NCBI RefSeq assembly: GCF_902833905.1
Contig: NZ_CADFGP010000070.1
Coordinates: 1-34,125 of the forward strand
Length of the DNA stretch: 34,125 nucleotides
DNA from: Paraburkholderia tuberum STM678
GTDB lineage: Bacteria; Pseudomonadota; Gammaproteobacteria; Burkholderiales; Burkholderiaceae
Reading direction: 5' to 3'
The number at the start of each line of letters is the position of its first letter. The first letter of the stretch is position 1. A program made the position numbers and the translations under genes. Positions 7,296 through 15,365 of this stretch are shown here, in pieces. A model generated the notes under the pieces. It was not told the DNA's origin. It saw nothing but the letters and a program-made list of their open reading frames with translations, and made no database searches.

Positions 7296-8281
7296 CCACG
7301 CCCCCAGGTGTTGGGAATCGATCCAAAGATGCCGCGCTTAACCGTCATCGTCACAATCACGATAAACGCGCCGAGCAGTGCCATCCAGTGGTTATTGAGC
7401 AGCTGTTCGACGTCATGCGGCAAACCGAACTTCGAGCTGGAAAATACCTCCTCGAACGTCAACATGACGATAGTCCCCACGAACGGCCCAATAATGGTCG
7501 CCTGACCGCCCAAGACCACCATGGCCATCAGTTCGCCCGAAACCGTCCAGGTGACGTATGAGGGCGCTGCAATCTGCACCAGATTCGCCAGAAAGAAACC
7601 GGCGAGGACGCAGATCAATGCCGACAAAACGTACGCGGCCAGACGGTATTGAATCGTCGCAAATCCCAATGCTTTCATCCGCCGTTCGTTCGAGCGGCAA
7701 CCCTGTACCGCCTGACCGAAGCGGGCGTTCATCATCCGGTTCATGAAAAAAAGAATCGCGATGAACGCGGCGAACACAACGTAATAAAGTACCGTATTCC
7801 CCCCAAGGTCCAGTCCGCCAAACGCACTGCGATGTTCGATCGTCAAGCCGTCGTCTCCGCCGTAGTCCGTTAGCGTCATGATCAGGAAATAAAGCATTTG
7901 CGCGAACGCCAGCGTAATCATGATGAACGCCATGCCTGACGTGCGCAGGCTGATCAATCCCACGATGGTGGCCACCACGCCACCGACGATCAATCCAACC
8001 ATCAATTGCGTCCAGCCACTACCGATACCGTGAAATGCACAGATGCCGACAGCGTAGGCCCCGATCCCCATGTACAGCGCATGACCCAGACTGATCATCC
8101 CGCCATAGCCGAGCGCCAGGTTCAGTCCGCTCGCGGCCATCGCCATGATCAGAATGCGCGTGGCGAACGTCGTGTAATAACTTTGCCCGAGCACGCCCGA
8201 AAGCAACGGAATGAGGGCGAATGCCGCCAACAGGATGATGGTGACCGCCGTCCGTGGCGTGACAATGATTCTCTTACCCAT
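7292..8281 (-). CDS. livM: Branched-chain-type ABC transporter permease LivM
   Basis: Inner-membrane permease of 329 residues with about nine hydrophobic segments. The LivM family region ASGLNLALGYGGMISLGHAL lies near residues 50-70, with the EAA-like segment further on (SNERRMKALGFATIQYRLAAY). It forms the translocation path with LivH. The start ATG overlaps the end of livH by eight bases and the stop overlaps livG by four, so it sits inside a translationally coupled block. Confidence 0.92.
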   Translation of the reverse strand: MGKRIIVTPRTAVTIILLAAFALIPLLSGVLGQSYYTTFATRILIMAMAASGLNLALGYGGMISLGHALYMGIGAYAVGICAFHGIGSGWTQLMVGLIVGGVVATIVGLISLRTSGMAFIMITLAFAQMLYFLIMTLTDYGGDDGLTIEHRSAFGGLDLGGNTVLYYVVFAAFIAILFFMNRMMNARFGQAVQGCRSNERRMKALGFATIQYRLAAYVLSALICVLAGFFLANLVQIAAPSYVTWTVSGELMAMVVLGGQATIIGPFVGTIVMLTFEEVFSSSKFGLPHDVEQLLNNHWMALLGAFIVIVTMTVKRGIFGSIPNTWGRG

Positions 8282-9194
8282 GCTTAACCGGAAATAGACC
8301 TTGCGGGCGCAATGCGAGGACTGCCGCCATCACGAGATAAATCAGAATGGAAGCCAGCGACGCCCCGACAACCTGAGCACTCGCGTGCGGCATCACACCC
8401 CGAAGCAGAGCGGGCAGGAACACGCGTCCTCCTGTATCGACCAGCCCGACGATCAGCGCGCCGTAAAAAGCCCCGCGTATGGAACCGATACCGCCCGTCA
8501 CGATGACCACCAGCGTCAAGATCAGGATTGGACCACCCATTCCTGGTTGAACAGACGATAACGGGCCATTCATGAAGCCCGCGAGCCCGGCCAGGCCAGC
8601 ACCGATCGCGACGACTGCGCAGTTCAACCTCCGGATGTTGATACCCAAGGCTGCGATCATCGTGGCGTTGGATGCCCCCGCGCGAATCAGGATACCGATG
8701 CGAGTTCGATGAATGAAAATGTATAGCCCGACGGCCACGAAAAGACCAACGACGAGGATCGCGAACCGATACGTCGGATAAGGAATTCCGAATATCCGAA
8801 TTGCACCGCCGAGCGAGTCCGGAACCTGCGTGGCAATCGATCCTGATCCCCAGATGATGCTAACGAGCTCGTTAAAGAACAGGATCAGGCCGAACGTGGC
8901 TAGTACATGCGTCATGTGATCGCGGAGGTACAGCTTGCGGAAGATCGCCGTTTCGAGCATGACACCGACGACCAGTGTTCCGAAAACACCCGCCGCCGCA
9001 GCCTCGACAAAGGACCCGGTAGCGTTGAACGTAACAGCCGCGAAATACGCGCCGAGCATGTAGAGCGAACCGTGCATCAGGTTCACGAAGTTCATGATGC
9101 CCAGCACGAGTGTCAGGCCGGCGGATAGCAGGAAAAGTAACACGCCGAACTGTAACCCGTTGAGTAACTGCAAAAGCACAAGTGATGGCGACAT
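8274..9194 (-). CDS. livH: Branched-chain-type ABC transporter permease LivH
   Basis: Inner-membrane permease of 306 residues with about eight hydrophobic segments. The N-terminal LLNGLQFGVLLFLLSAGLTL and the following VLGIMNFVNLMHGSLYMLGA are typical of LivH, as is the later RTRIGILIRAGASNATMIAA region (EAA-like loop). It is the first of the four membrane and ATPase genes, 74 bp downstream of the MFS gene. That gap carries a stem-loop at 9238-9261. Substrate is inferred to be an aromatic acid from the neighbours, not from the permease itself. Confidence 0.92.
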   Translation of the reverse strand: MSPSLVLLQLLNGLQFGVLLFLLSAGLTLVLGIMNFVNLMHGSLYMLGAYFAAVTFNATGSFVEAAAAGVFGTLVVGVMLETAIFRKLYLRDHMTHVLATFGLILFFNELVSIIWGSGSIATQVPDSLGGAIRIFGIPYPTYRFAILVVGLFVAVGLYIFIHRTRIGILIRAGASNATMIAALGINIRRLNCAVVAIGAGLAGLAGFMNGPLSSVQPGMGGPILILTLVVIVTGGIGSIRGAFYGALIVGLVDTGGRVFLPALLRGVMPHASAQVVGASLASILIYLVMAAVLALRPQGLFPVKHG

Positions 9195-9237
9195 GGGGCT
9201 GCCCTGTTCGGCTCTCCGACTATCAAATGGACCAACG

Positions 9238-9261
9238 GTGTGCGCCCCTGGGAGCCCACAC
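9238..9261 (-). repeat. Stem-loop between the MFS and livH genes
   Basis: GTGTGCGC (9238-9245) faces GCCCACAC (9254-9261), pairing at seven of eight positions, with two further C-G pairs inside. No U-run follows, so it looks like a processing or stabilising hairpin and not a terminator. Confidence 0.45.
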
Positions 9262-9268
9262 CCGACAC

Positions 9269-10486
9269 TTATCCTGGTGTCGCTCGGGTCACCGATTTCC
9301 GCGGCTTGAAGGACAGGAAAAGACCGATCGCAATCATGAGGATAATGATGCCTACGGCGCGGATTCCGACCAGGTTGCTCCCCGTGTTGGCGCTGATAAT
9401 AGCCACGATAATCGGGGCTGCGAATTCACCGAAGAACACGCAGGAGACGTATCCGCCCGATCCCTTCGCGCGGCGTTCGACCGGAAGTTTAGACATCACG
9501 ATATCGGCGATGGACGGAATTGCGATCCCACAGCCCGCAGAGTGGAGTACAACGGCTACCAACGTCCATCCTAGACCGATAACCGGCGCCTCCGAGATTC
9601 CGATCAGGCCAACGGCCATGAACGAAAAGCTGGCGACCAGGCAGAACTTCGAGCCCAACGGACGGGTGAACCGCGTACACAGCGCACCGATAACCAATGC
9701 GAGGTGCGAGACACCCATGATCATGCCGATCTGGCCCGGCGTTGCCGTCCCGATGCTTTTGAGCACGAAACTGAGTTCAACAGCAGCGACGAACATGGAG
9801 ATCGCTGCGAAAAAGAGCAGCGCATAACTCGGCAGCATCCCAGTCCACTTGAAATCCGTGTTCCAGGCGGGCTGCGCCTCCTCCTGTCGCCTCGCGGGTT
9901 CCCAAAGAAGCGCGAGTGCCATCGGGATCAGAATCACACCGCATATGTAAAGCCAAAATGGAGTGCGCCAGCCGTGGTTCCCAAGCAGACCACCGAAGAC
10001 AAAAAATGCCGACGCGGCCAGTGAACTGATTGCCGTTTGATAAGCGAACACGCGCTCGCGGGCGGCACCCGTGTAGTAGTCGCACATCAGAGCCGTGCAT
10101 ATCGTGATCGCCATCGCTTCGGTCACGCCGAGAGCAATACGACTGCCGACAATCCAGTGAAGATCGGCCAAGTACAGCGGTGCTGTGCCGAATAGCGTAT
10201 AGAAGAAAAGGGTAACGCCGATCATTGGACGCCGCCCAAACTTCTCTACCAGCCATCCTGCAGCGGGTCCAAGCAAAGCAATCATGAGCGCAGGCGTTGT
10301 CATGGTGAAACGCACCCACATCCCTACATGCGCTACATATTGAAAGTTCTCCACCATTCGTGGAAGCGACGGCGCAATCAGAACCCCACCCAGGACCGGC
10401 AGACAACTTATGACCATCAAAATGAACGTCTGTGCTGCTCCTGCTACTCTCGGCTTGGAGCCGTGCCCTAGATGATCGACCATCAT
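9269..10486 (-). CDS. MFS transporter
   Basis: A major facilitator superfamily carrier of up to 405 residues with about twelve predicted transmembrane segments. The loop 2-3 motif is GPAAGWLVEKFGRRPMIG, with the conserved GR-R core. A long hydrophilic loop (WEPARRQEEAQPAWNTDFK) lies near the middle, as usual. Two adjacent ATGs exist; the second (10483) has the better spacing from the upstream GGAG. The gene sits between ubiX and livH, so the operon carries two possible uptake systems. It could be a second importer or an efflux pump for toxic intermediates; sequence alone does not decide. It lies 53 bp after ubiX, and a palindrome is found just upstream. Confidence 0.88.
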   Translation of the reverse strand: MMVDHLGHGSKPRVAGAAQTFILMVISCLPVLGGVLIAPSLPRMVENFQYVAHVGMWVRFTMTTPALMIALLGPAAGWLVEKFGRRPMIGVTLFFYTLFGTAPLYLADLHWIVGSRIALGVTEAMAITICTALMCDYYTGAARERVFAYQTAISSLAASAFFVFGGLLGNHGWRTPFWLYICGVILIPMALALLWEPARRQEEAQPAWNTDFKWTGMLPSYALLFFAAISMFVAAVELSFVLKSIGTATPGQIGMIMGVSHLALVIGALCTRFTRPLGSKFCLVASFSFMAVGLIGISEAPVIGLGWTLVAVVLHSAGCGIAIPSIADIVMSKLPVERRAKGSGGYVSCVFFGEFAAPIIVAIISANTGSNLVGIRAVGIIILMIAIGLFLSFKPRKSVTRATPG

Positions 10487-10497
10487 GTCTCCACATC

Positions 10498-10512
10498 ATT
10501 GATTGAATCAAT
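10498..10512. promoter_or_regulatory. 15-bp palindrome upstream of the MFS gene (possible operator)
   Basis: ATTGATT-G-AATCAAT is a perfect inverted repeat about one central base. It lies 12 bp upstream of the MFS start in the only real gap between ubiX and MFS. A T7 run follows it on the plus strand, the wrong orientation for an operon terminator. It may be a regulator site for an internal promoter. It differs from the TCAGCATGCTGA palindrome at the main promoter. Confidence 0.35.
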
Positions 10513-10539
10513 TTTTTTGTTTCGTGTGCAACCGGGTTG

Positions 10540-11121
10540 TCACTGCGTGCTCTGAGATTTTCCTGTCCATCGTTTGACCAGACCGGTATCGATGTCGAAC
10601 AGGTCGAGCGCCCGACCAACGGTGTGATTCACCATCTCGTCTATCGTTGCTGGACGAGAGTAGAACGCAGGCACGGGCGGCATTATGATCGCGCCGCTAT
10701 TCGCAGCCCTTTGCATGATGTCGATATGCCCAGCATGCAGAGGCGTCTCCCGAACCATCAGAACGAGCGGTCGCCGCTCCTTCAGGCAGACATCAGCCGC
10801 GCGCGTCAACAGGTTGTCTCCAAAGCAGTTGGCGATGCTTGATAGACTCTTGATAGAGCACGGTGCGACCAACATCCCAGCGGTGCGAAATGAACCGCTG
10901 GCGATGGCATCCCCGATGTCAGCGTAGTTGTAGACAACACTGGCGAGGGCCTTCACATCCTTTACCGTCCAGTTGGTCTCTTCGGCGATGGTACGGGACG
11001 CCGAAGGAGACATAACCAGATGGCTTTCGACGTCCGGGCTCTCGCGCAGAGCCTCCAAAGCGCGGATGCCGTAAATGGCGCCCGACGCTCCCGAGATTCC
11101 GATAATAATGCGCCGTTTCAC
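10540..11121 (-). CDS. UbiX-type flavin prenyltransferase
   Basis: A homologue of UbiX of 193 residues, which joins a dimethylallyl group to FMN to make prenylated FMN, the cofactor of UbiD decarboxylases. The N-terminal GISGASGAIYG (residues 8-18) is the FMN-binding loop, and MLVAPCSIKSLSSIA, LKERRPLVLMVRETPLH and PPVPAFYSRP are the conserved blocks in order. Translation starts at a GTG (11121) that overlaps the ubiD stop as GTGA, with AAGGA six bases before it. The coupling to a UbiD gene marks it as the dedicated cofactor supplier for that decarboxylase and not the housekeeping ubiquinone enzyme. Confidence 0.9.
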   Translation of the reverse strand: MKRRIIIGISGASGAIYGIRALEALRESPDVESHLVMSPSASRTIAEETNWTVKDVKALASVVYNYADIGDAIASGSFRTAGMLVAPCSIKSLSSIANCFGDNLLTRAADVCLKERRPLVLMVRETPLHAGHIDIMQRAANSGAIIMPPVPAFYSRPATIDEMVNHTVGRALDLFDIDTGLVKRWTGKSQSTQ

Positions 11122-12776
11122 TCCATTTCCTTAATGGCGTTTTCATCGGGCCGACCATCGTCACCGATCGGCAGACGCTTGGCCAACGCGCGTTCACCCA
11201 CCTTGTGATAATTACCCTCGACGGCCCACTGTGCTTCTTCACGATCACGTTCCGAGCGCAGGCCAAGCTCATAGCCGAACCAGGGCATTCGCGGCGTCAG
11301 CGAAGGCAATCCGAGTTCTTCCCAGATTGCCTTCGCGTTTTCCATGAACGGACGCGCGGGCAGCGAAACCGGCGCCATGTTCTTCTTGCGCATCGCGTTG
11401 ACAAGCATCATCGAACCGTAGAGCAGCTCGTTCGAATGACCGTCACGGGTCGCATACCGACGTTCCGCAGACGGATCGAGACCCATGCATCGCTCAGGCA
11501 AGGTCACGAAGTCCTTATGCGGCCGCGTGCGATAGCACATCGCCCAAATTACGGATTCGAGGTCGTTCGGATCGATGTCCTCGTCAACCGCGATTGCGAA
11601 TTTGCCCACGTGATTGTGGCGCCCCGGCAGTGCATAGAGCGCTTGCCATGCCACCGCAGGATCACATGGCTTCATCTTGACGACACACCAGTAATCCAGC
11701 GCGATCTGGTGGAAGGCGACGTCCACGACCTGCGGGATGCCACAGTGATTGCGAAGGTGGAACAGATACGTATTGTCCTGACCGACCTTCTTGAGCATGC
11801 TGCTCTCGCTAGGAGGCATCTGGCTCGTGATGTTCGTAAACACCGGATTACTGCGGTGCGTGATTGCCGTCACCTGGAACACCGCGTTGTACTCGCGCTC
11901 GCCCATGTAGCCGGTGTATTCGCCAAACGGCGCCTCAGGCTCCATGCAGTCCGTGAGGAAGTAGCCCTCGATGACGAGTTCGGCGTTAGCCGGAACCTGC
12001 AAATCGACGGTCTTGCAGCGCACGAGATCGAGCGGCTCACCGATCAGGCTACCGGCGACCGCGTATTCCTCTACGCCATACGGCAACCGGGTGCCTGCCG
12101 CGTAAGTCAGTGCAGGCGGGCCGCCGATAACTAATGCGGCGGGCATGACCTTGCCCAGCTTCCGGTAGGCGTGCCAGTGGATCGAACCGTGATTCAGGTG
12201 ACCGAGCAGCACACCCATGCGATCCGGTCCCTTGATCTGGCCACGGTAGTTGCCGACGTTCAGCCAGCCGGTCTCCGGGTCCTTTGTGACCCAATTCGAG
12301 GCCGTCGTGTAGGGACCGACGTCGAAGCCAGGCGTAGAGATCGGAATTGCGAACTCGTCCAGACCGCCATGCGCCAGCAGATCGTCGCCCATGTGCACTT
12401 CTTCCTGCACGGGACCGTATTCGACGATTCGCGGTGCGATCGGTGCGGCCTGTGCTTCCTGCCAGCGTTGTTTGACGTCCTTGACGTCGCAGCCCATACC
12501 CAGGGCGTAGACTTCTTTCGACGACGCGTAGATACCTACTGCGGCGCCGCCATTGACCTTGTTGCCCTTGGCATCGACAACGTGTTCGAACAGAAAGCCG
12601 CGTCGCTCCGATTCCGGCAGACCCCGGAACTGCCACTTCACCAGTGGCATCAGTTCCGTCTCCTTGCAGATCGGACGGCTGATTCGGAACAACTTGCCGG
12701 CCCGTTCAAGTTTTTCGAGATAGGTACGGAGATCCTGCGGATTATCTTTCCGTTCCTGCGTAGGCGTATCAGACAT
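11118..12776 (-). CDS. UbiD-type prenylated-FMN (de)carboxylase
   Basis: A UbiD-superfamily reversible decarboxylase of 552 residues acting on an aromatic or alpha,beta-unsaturated acid. It has the N-terminal LRTYLEKLERAGKLFRI, then NWVTKDPETGWLNVGNYRGQ near 161-180, whose Asn with the later His and Glu forms the metal and cofactor site in the family. HWHAYRKLGKVMPAALVIGG lies near 200-219. The catalytic EAPFGEYTGYMG block near 281-292 has the typical Glu. It is longer than the 475-500 residues of many phenolic-acid UbiD enzymes. The ATG at 12776 is chosen because the longer frame to 12851 runs into the solute-binding-protein gene. The substrate is unknown; a hydroxyaryl or polycyclic carboxylate fits the neighbours. 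Confidence 0.9.
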   Translation of the reverse strand: MSDTPTQERKDNPQDLRTYLEKLERAGKLFRISRPICKETELMPLVKWQFRGLPESERRGFLFEHVVDAKGNKVNGGAAVGIYASSKEVYALGMGCDVKDVKQRWQEAQAAPIAPRIVEYGPVQEEVHMGDDLLAHGGLDEFAIPISTPGFDVGPYTTASNWVTKDPETGWLNVGNYRGQIKGPDRMGVLLGHLNHGSIHWHAYRKLGKVMPAALVIGGPPALTYAAGTRLPYGVEEYAVAGSLIGEPLDLVRCKTVDLQVPANAELVIEGYFLTDCMEPEAPFGEYTGYMGEREYNAVFQVTAITHRSNPVFTNITSQMPPSESSMLKKVGQDNTYLFHLRNHCGIPQVVDVAFHQIALDYWCVVKMKPCDPAVAWQALYALPGRHNHVGKFAIAVDEDIDPNDLESVIWAMCYRTRPHKDFVTLPERCMGLDPSAERRYATRDGHSNELLYGSMMLVNAMRKKNMAPVSLPARPFMENAKAIWEELGLPSLTPRMPWFGYELGLRSERDREEAQWAVEGNYHKVGERALAKRLPIGDDGRPDENAIKEME

Positions 12777-12801
12777 TGTAGATTCCCAAATTTCCAGGTG
12801 A

Positions 12802-12827
12802 AGGTCAGCCGATAAGGAGGCTGACCT
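12802..12827 (-). repeat. Perfect 9-bp stem-loop between the solute-binding-protein and ubiD genes
   Basis: AGGTCAGCC (12802-12810) and GGCTGACCT (12819-12827) with an 8-base loop. It lies 8 bp past the solute-binding-protein stop and 25 bp before the ubiD start. There is no U-run. In ABC operons such hairpins often protect the binding-protein message and give it higher copy number; that role here is inference. Confidence 0.6.
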
Positions 12828-12835
12828 GTCGAGGC

Positions 12836-14014
12836 TTACTTCAGCGCGCAAGCGCTGACAAAAGGATCGGACGGATCGTGCATCGGCGCGGCGATCAACT
12901 TGAGGGTGACACCACCCTTACCGTCCTTAACGGCTTCCAGGACGTCGTAATCTTCATTCGGGAAGTGATTTTTCGCGAACGAGAAGTGGCCGCGAATGGT
13001 TGCGAACTTCGCCTGCTTCAGTGCGGCGCCCAACGCTTCCTTGTCGTCCATATTGCCCTTGACCTTGGCAATGGCCGAGTCGATCAGCTGTGCTGCGTCA
13101 TAGCTTTGCGCAGCGAACATCGTCGGTTCCCGGTGATACTGCTTCTCGAAGGCAGCGACGAATTCCCTGTTCGCTGCGTTATCGAGATCCGGCGACCATG
13201 CACCGCTCGTCACCGCGCCTAACGCTGCATCCTTCAGAGCCGTCAGGTTGTTGCCATCGACAGCGCCCAGTGCGAGCAGCGGAGTCGTCTTGCCCAAACC
13301 GGCTTGTTGATACTGACGCACGAAGTTGATGCCCAATCCGCCTGGGTAGAAAACGAATACCGCATCGGGTTTCGACGCTGATACCTGAAGGATTTCAGCC
13401 GAGAAATCCTGCTGCGAGAGCGGCGTGTAGATCTCGTCCGGCACTTGACCCTTGAAGACATGCTTGAACGTCGCCAGGAAATTCTTTCCCGAAACGTAGT
13501 TCGGCGCCATCAGGCTGATGCGCTTATAGCCCTTGTCGTTCGCATACTTGGCGAGCGTCGCGCTCAGCAGTTCCGGTTGCCACGAGGTGACGAACTGGTA
13601 CGGCGAGCACTCCGCGCCTGCCATCGGGTTCGTCGTTCCGTTCGAGATGACGACAAAGACCTTGTGCGGCGTGGCGACCCTCACTGCCGCAGCTGCCATC
13701 GGCGAAAACGTCAGGCCCGTGATAATGGGCACGTTGTCCTTTTCGATCAGTTTTTGCGTGACCTGTGCTGCCACCTCGGGCTTGAGCTGGCTATCCTCCC
13801 GGATAACCTGAACGGGAACGCCGCCCAGTTTTCCGCCGTTCATCAGAACGCGCAACATGAAGCCGGCGTATTGATCTTCACCCAACGTCGCTTGCGGACC
13901 CGACAACTCCGCTTCAAACCCGATCTTGATCGGAGCTTGTTCGGACATCGCTTGCTGAGAAGCGAATGCCACGACGGAAAAAGCTAACGCCGAAACTGTA
14001 CGCAGCATCTTCAA
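12836..14014 (-). CDS. Periplasmic solute-binding protein of a Liv-type ABC transporter
   Basis: A periplasmic binding protein (LivJ-like, Peripla_BP_6 family) of 392 residues that should hand substrate to LivHM. A signal peptide (hydrophobic core LRTVSALAFSVVAFAS) is followed by the usual mature start APIKIGFEAELSGPQATLGE. Later blocks VQVIREDSQLKPEVAAQ and FAAQSYDAAQLIDSAI are typical. A TTG start at 14014 is favoured because AGGAG lies 7 bases before it; the in-frame ATG at 14008 would be 13 bases away. The gene is separated from its membrane genes by ubiD, ubiX and MFS, an unusual arrangement. It sits directly after the oxygenase alpha-subunit gene, which links it to an aromatic substrate. 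Confidence 0.9.
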   Translation of the reverse strand: MKMLRTVSALAFSVVAFASQQAMSEQAPIKIGFEAELSGPQATLGEDQYAGFMLRVLMNGGKLGGVPVQVIREDSQLKPEVAAQVTQKLIEKDNVPIITGLTFSPMAAAAVRVATPHKVFVVISNGTTNPMAGAECSPYQFVTSWQPELLSATLAKYANDKGYKRISLMAPNYVSGKNFLATFKHVFKGQVPDEIYTPLSQQDFSAEILQVSASKPDAVFVFYPGGLGINFVRQYQQAGLGKTTPLLALGAVDGNNLTALKDAALGAVTSGAWSPDLDNAANREFVAAFEKQYHREPTMFAAQSYDAAQLIDSAIAKVKGNMDDKEALGAALKQAKFATIRGHFSFAKNHFPNEDYDVLEAVKDGKGGVTLKLIAAPMHDPSDPFVSACALK

Positions 14015-14060
14015 GACTTCACTCCTTTACTTAGGATAACGATTGTTGCGTCACCACTGC

Positions 14061-14080
14061 CAGGTGTCAACGTGACACTG
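14061..14080 (-). repeat. Stem-loop between the oxygenase alpha and solute-binding-protein genes
   Basis: GTGTCA (14064-14069), loop ACG, TGACAC (14073-14078). The stem can be extended by CAG/CTG (14061-14063 with 14078-14080) if one G is bulged. It lies in the 104-bp gap between two operon genes with no U-run after it. It may be a processing or partial attenuation site. It is also palindromic enough to be an operator. Confidence 0.45.
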
Positions 14081-14118
14081 ATCGGCATTTACCCGATTCG
14101 CATTGACCAAACGAGGTC

Positions 14119-15354
14119 TTACGCCGAGTACATGATCTTGCGATAGAACTCATAGAAGCCACGGATCGCTGCTTCGGAGACCATATCGCCCTTCGTCGGC
14201 GTCTCGGTGGTGTAGCCACCCATCTCCAGTACGCAGTCGCGGTCGTTGTTGGGAAGCATGCCGTTACGCGAAAACTCGAAGACCTCCGTGTCATCCACCG
14301 AGATATAGCCAGCGGAGCCCGTAAGGTTCGCCAGCCGCGTGCGGCGAAGCGTCATCTCTTCCGTGTCGTCTTCGTAGCCGAAGAACGTCCATGCGAGTTC
14401 GAACTCGTTGGGGCCCATCGGCAGCACGTTGCGTGTTTGAAGGAGATTCTGTTGCTGCTGCACGGTTAGCGCGGGGAACATCGTGAGGTTCTGGATCGTG
14501 ATGTCGTCGTCGAACTCTTTGACCGGCGTCACGGGACGCATATCGTTCAGTTGATAGCCGTCCTTGAACGAAATCATCTCTTGCTGACCGGTCAACTTGT
14601 CACGCGCCGTCGCCGTCGATGCAACGACGTTGTTCGCACGCGTGCGTTCGTCGTGGAGCAGGAGGCCATCCTGGTCCATGCGATAGAGACCGAAGCTGAT
14701 GAGAAATACGTGCAGGAGCGTCGCGTGATACGAGTCTTTCAGGTTCTCCGGATAAAGTTTCCAGTTCGCCTTGATGCGCTGACGCTGATAGCCAATTACC
14801 TTGAGTTTCCGGCCATCGAACACACGGGTCAAGCGCGCGTAGACGTCTTCGCCCAGGTATTCCTTCAGCGGCAGTGCCCGCTCATCGAAGGTGGCAAACA
14901 CCGCACCGTTGACGATCTCGACACGCAGTTTGCGCAGGCCGTGTTGCTTCAGATCGAACTCTTTCGGATAGCCGCCGGCGCCCTTTTGTCCGCGACGGAA
15001 AGGAACGCCCGTGAGGTTTCCCTTCAGGTCATACGTCCATTGGTGATACGGGCACATGAGGGCAGTGTCGTTGTCGAATTTCTTCTGAACGACTTCTGCG
15101 GCTCGGTGAGCGCAACTGTTGAGCACGACGTTGACACCACCCTCCTGGTCACGCGTCATCAGCACCGAGCGCTCGCCGACCGTGGAACGCTTGATGTCGC
15201 CGGCGTCAGGAATCTCGCATTCGAGGCCGATGAAGCTCCAGAACGGACCGTAGAAGATCTTTTCGAGTTCTTCCTGATAGTTCTCGGGATCGGAGTAGAC
15301 CCAATTCGGGACGCGCGTGCAGTCCTCAGTAGGCCATTGGCGGGAGTTACTCAT
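14119..15354 (-). CDS. Rieske ring-hydroxylating oxygenase, alpha (large) subunit
   Basis: Catalytic subunit of 411 residues of a multicomponent aromatic-ring hydroxylase. The Rieske cluster ligands are Cys81 and His83 (CAHR) and Cys101 and His104 (CPYHQW). The mononuclear iron site is Asp207 (electron bridge), His210 and His215 in NLKDSYHATLLH, with Asp354 or Asp355 in SVDDTEVFEFSRNG. From memory it is closest to salicylate 5-hydroxylase NagG and anthranilate dioxygenase AndAc, for example GVPFRRG, FDGRKLKVIGYQRQRIKANW and the C-terminal block. Enzymes of this group give products that need no diol dehydrogenase, which fits the absence of one here. The ATG follows GGAG at 7 bases; the gene lies 11 bp after the beta-subunit gene. 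Confidence 0.93.
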   Translation of the reverse strand: MSNSRQWPTEDCTRVPNWVYSDPENYQEELEKIFYGPFWSFIGLECEIPDAGDIKRSTVGERSVLMTRDQEGGVNVVLNSCAHRAAEVVQKKFDNDTALMCPYHQWTYDLKGNLTGVPFRRGQKGAGGYPKEFDLKQHGLRKLRVEIVNGAVFATFDERALPLKEYLGEDVYARLTRVFDGRKLKVIGYQRQRIKANWKLYPENLKDSYHATLLHVFLISFGLYRMDQDGLLLHDERTRANNVVASTATARDKLTGQQEMISFKDGYQLNDMRPVTPVKEFDDDITIQNLTMFPALTVQQQQNLLQTRNVLPMGPNEFELAWTFFGYEDDTEEMTLRRTRLANLTGSAGYISVDDTEVFEFSRNGMLPNNDRDCVLEMGGYTTETPTKGDMVSEAAIRGFYEFYRKIMYSA

Positions 15355-15365
15355 TTGAATTCTCC

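Noticed and set aside
9777..10619. A 280-residue minus-strand open frame overlapping the MFS gene
   Set aside because: The MFS frame has transmembrane segments and family motifs; this one is a shifted frame of the same DNA.
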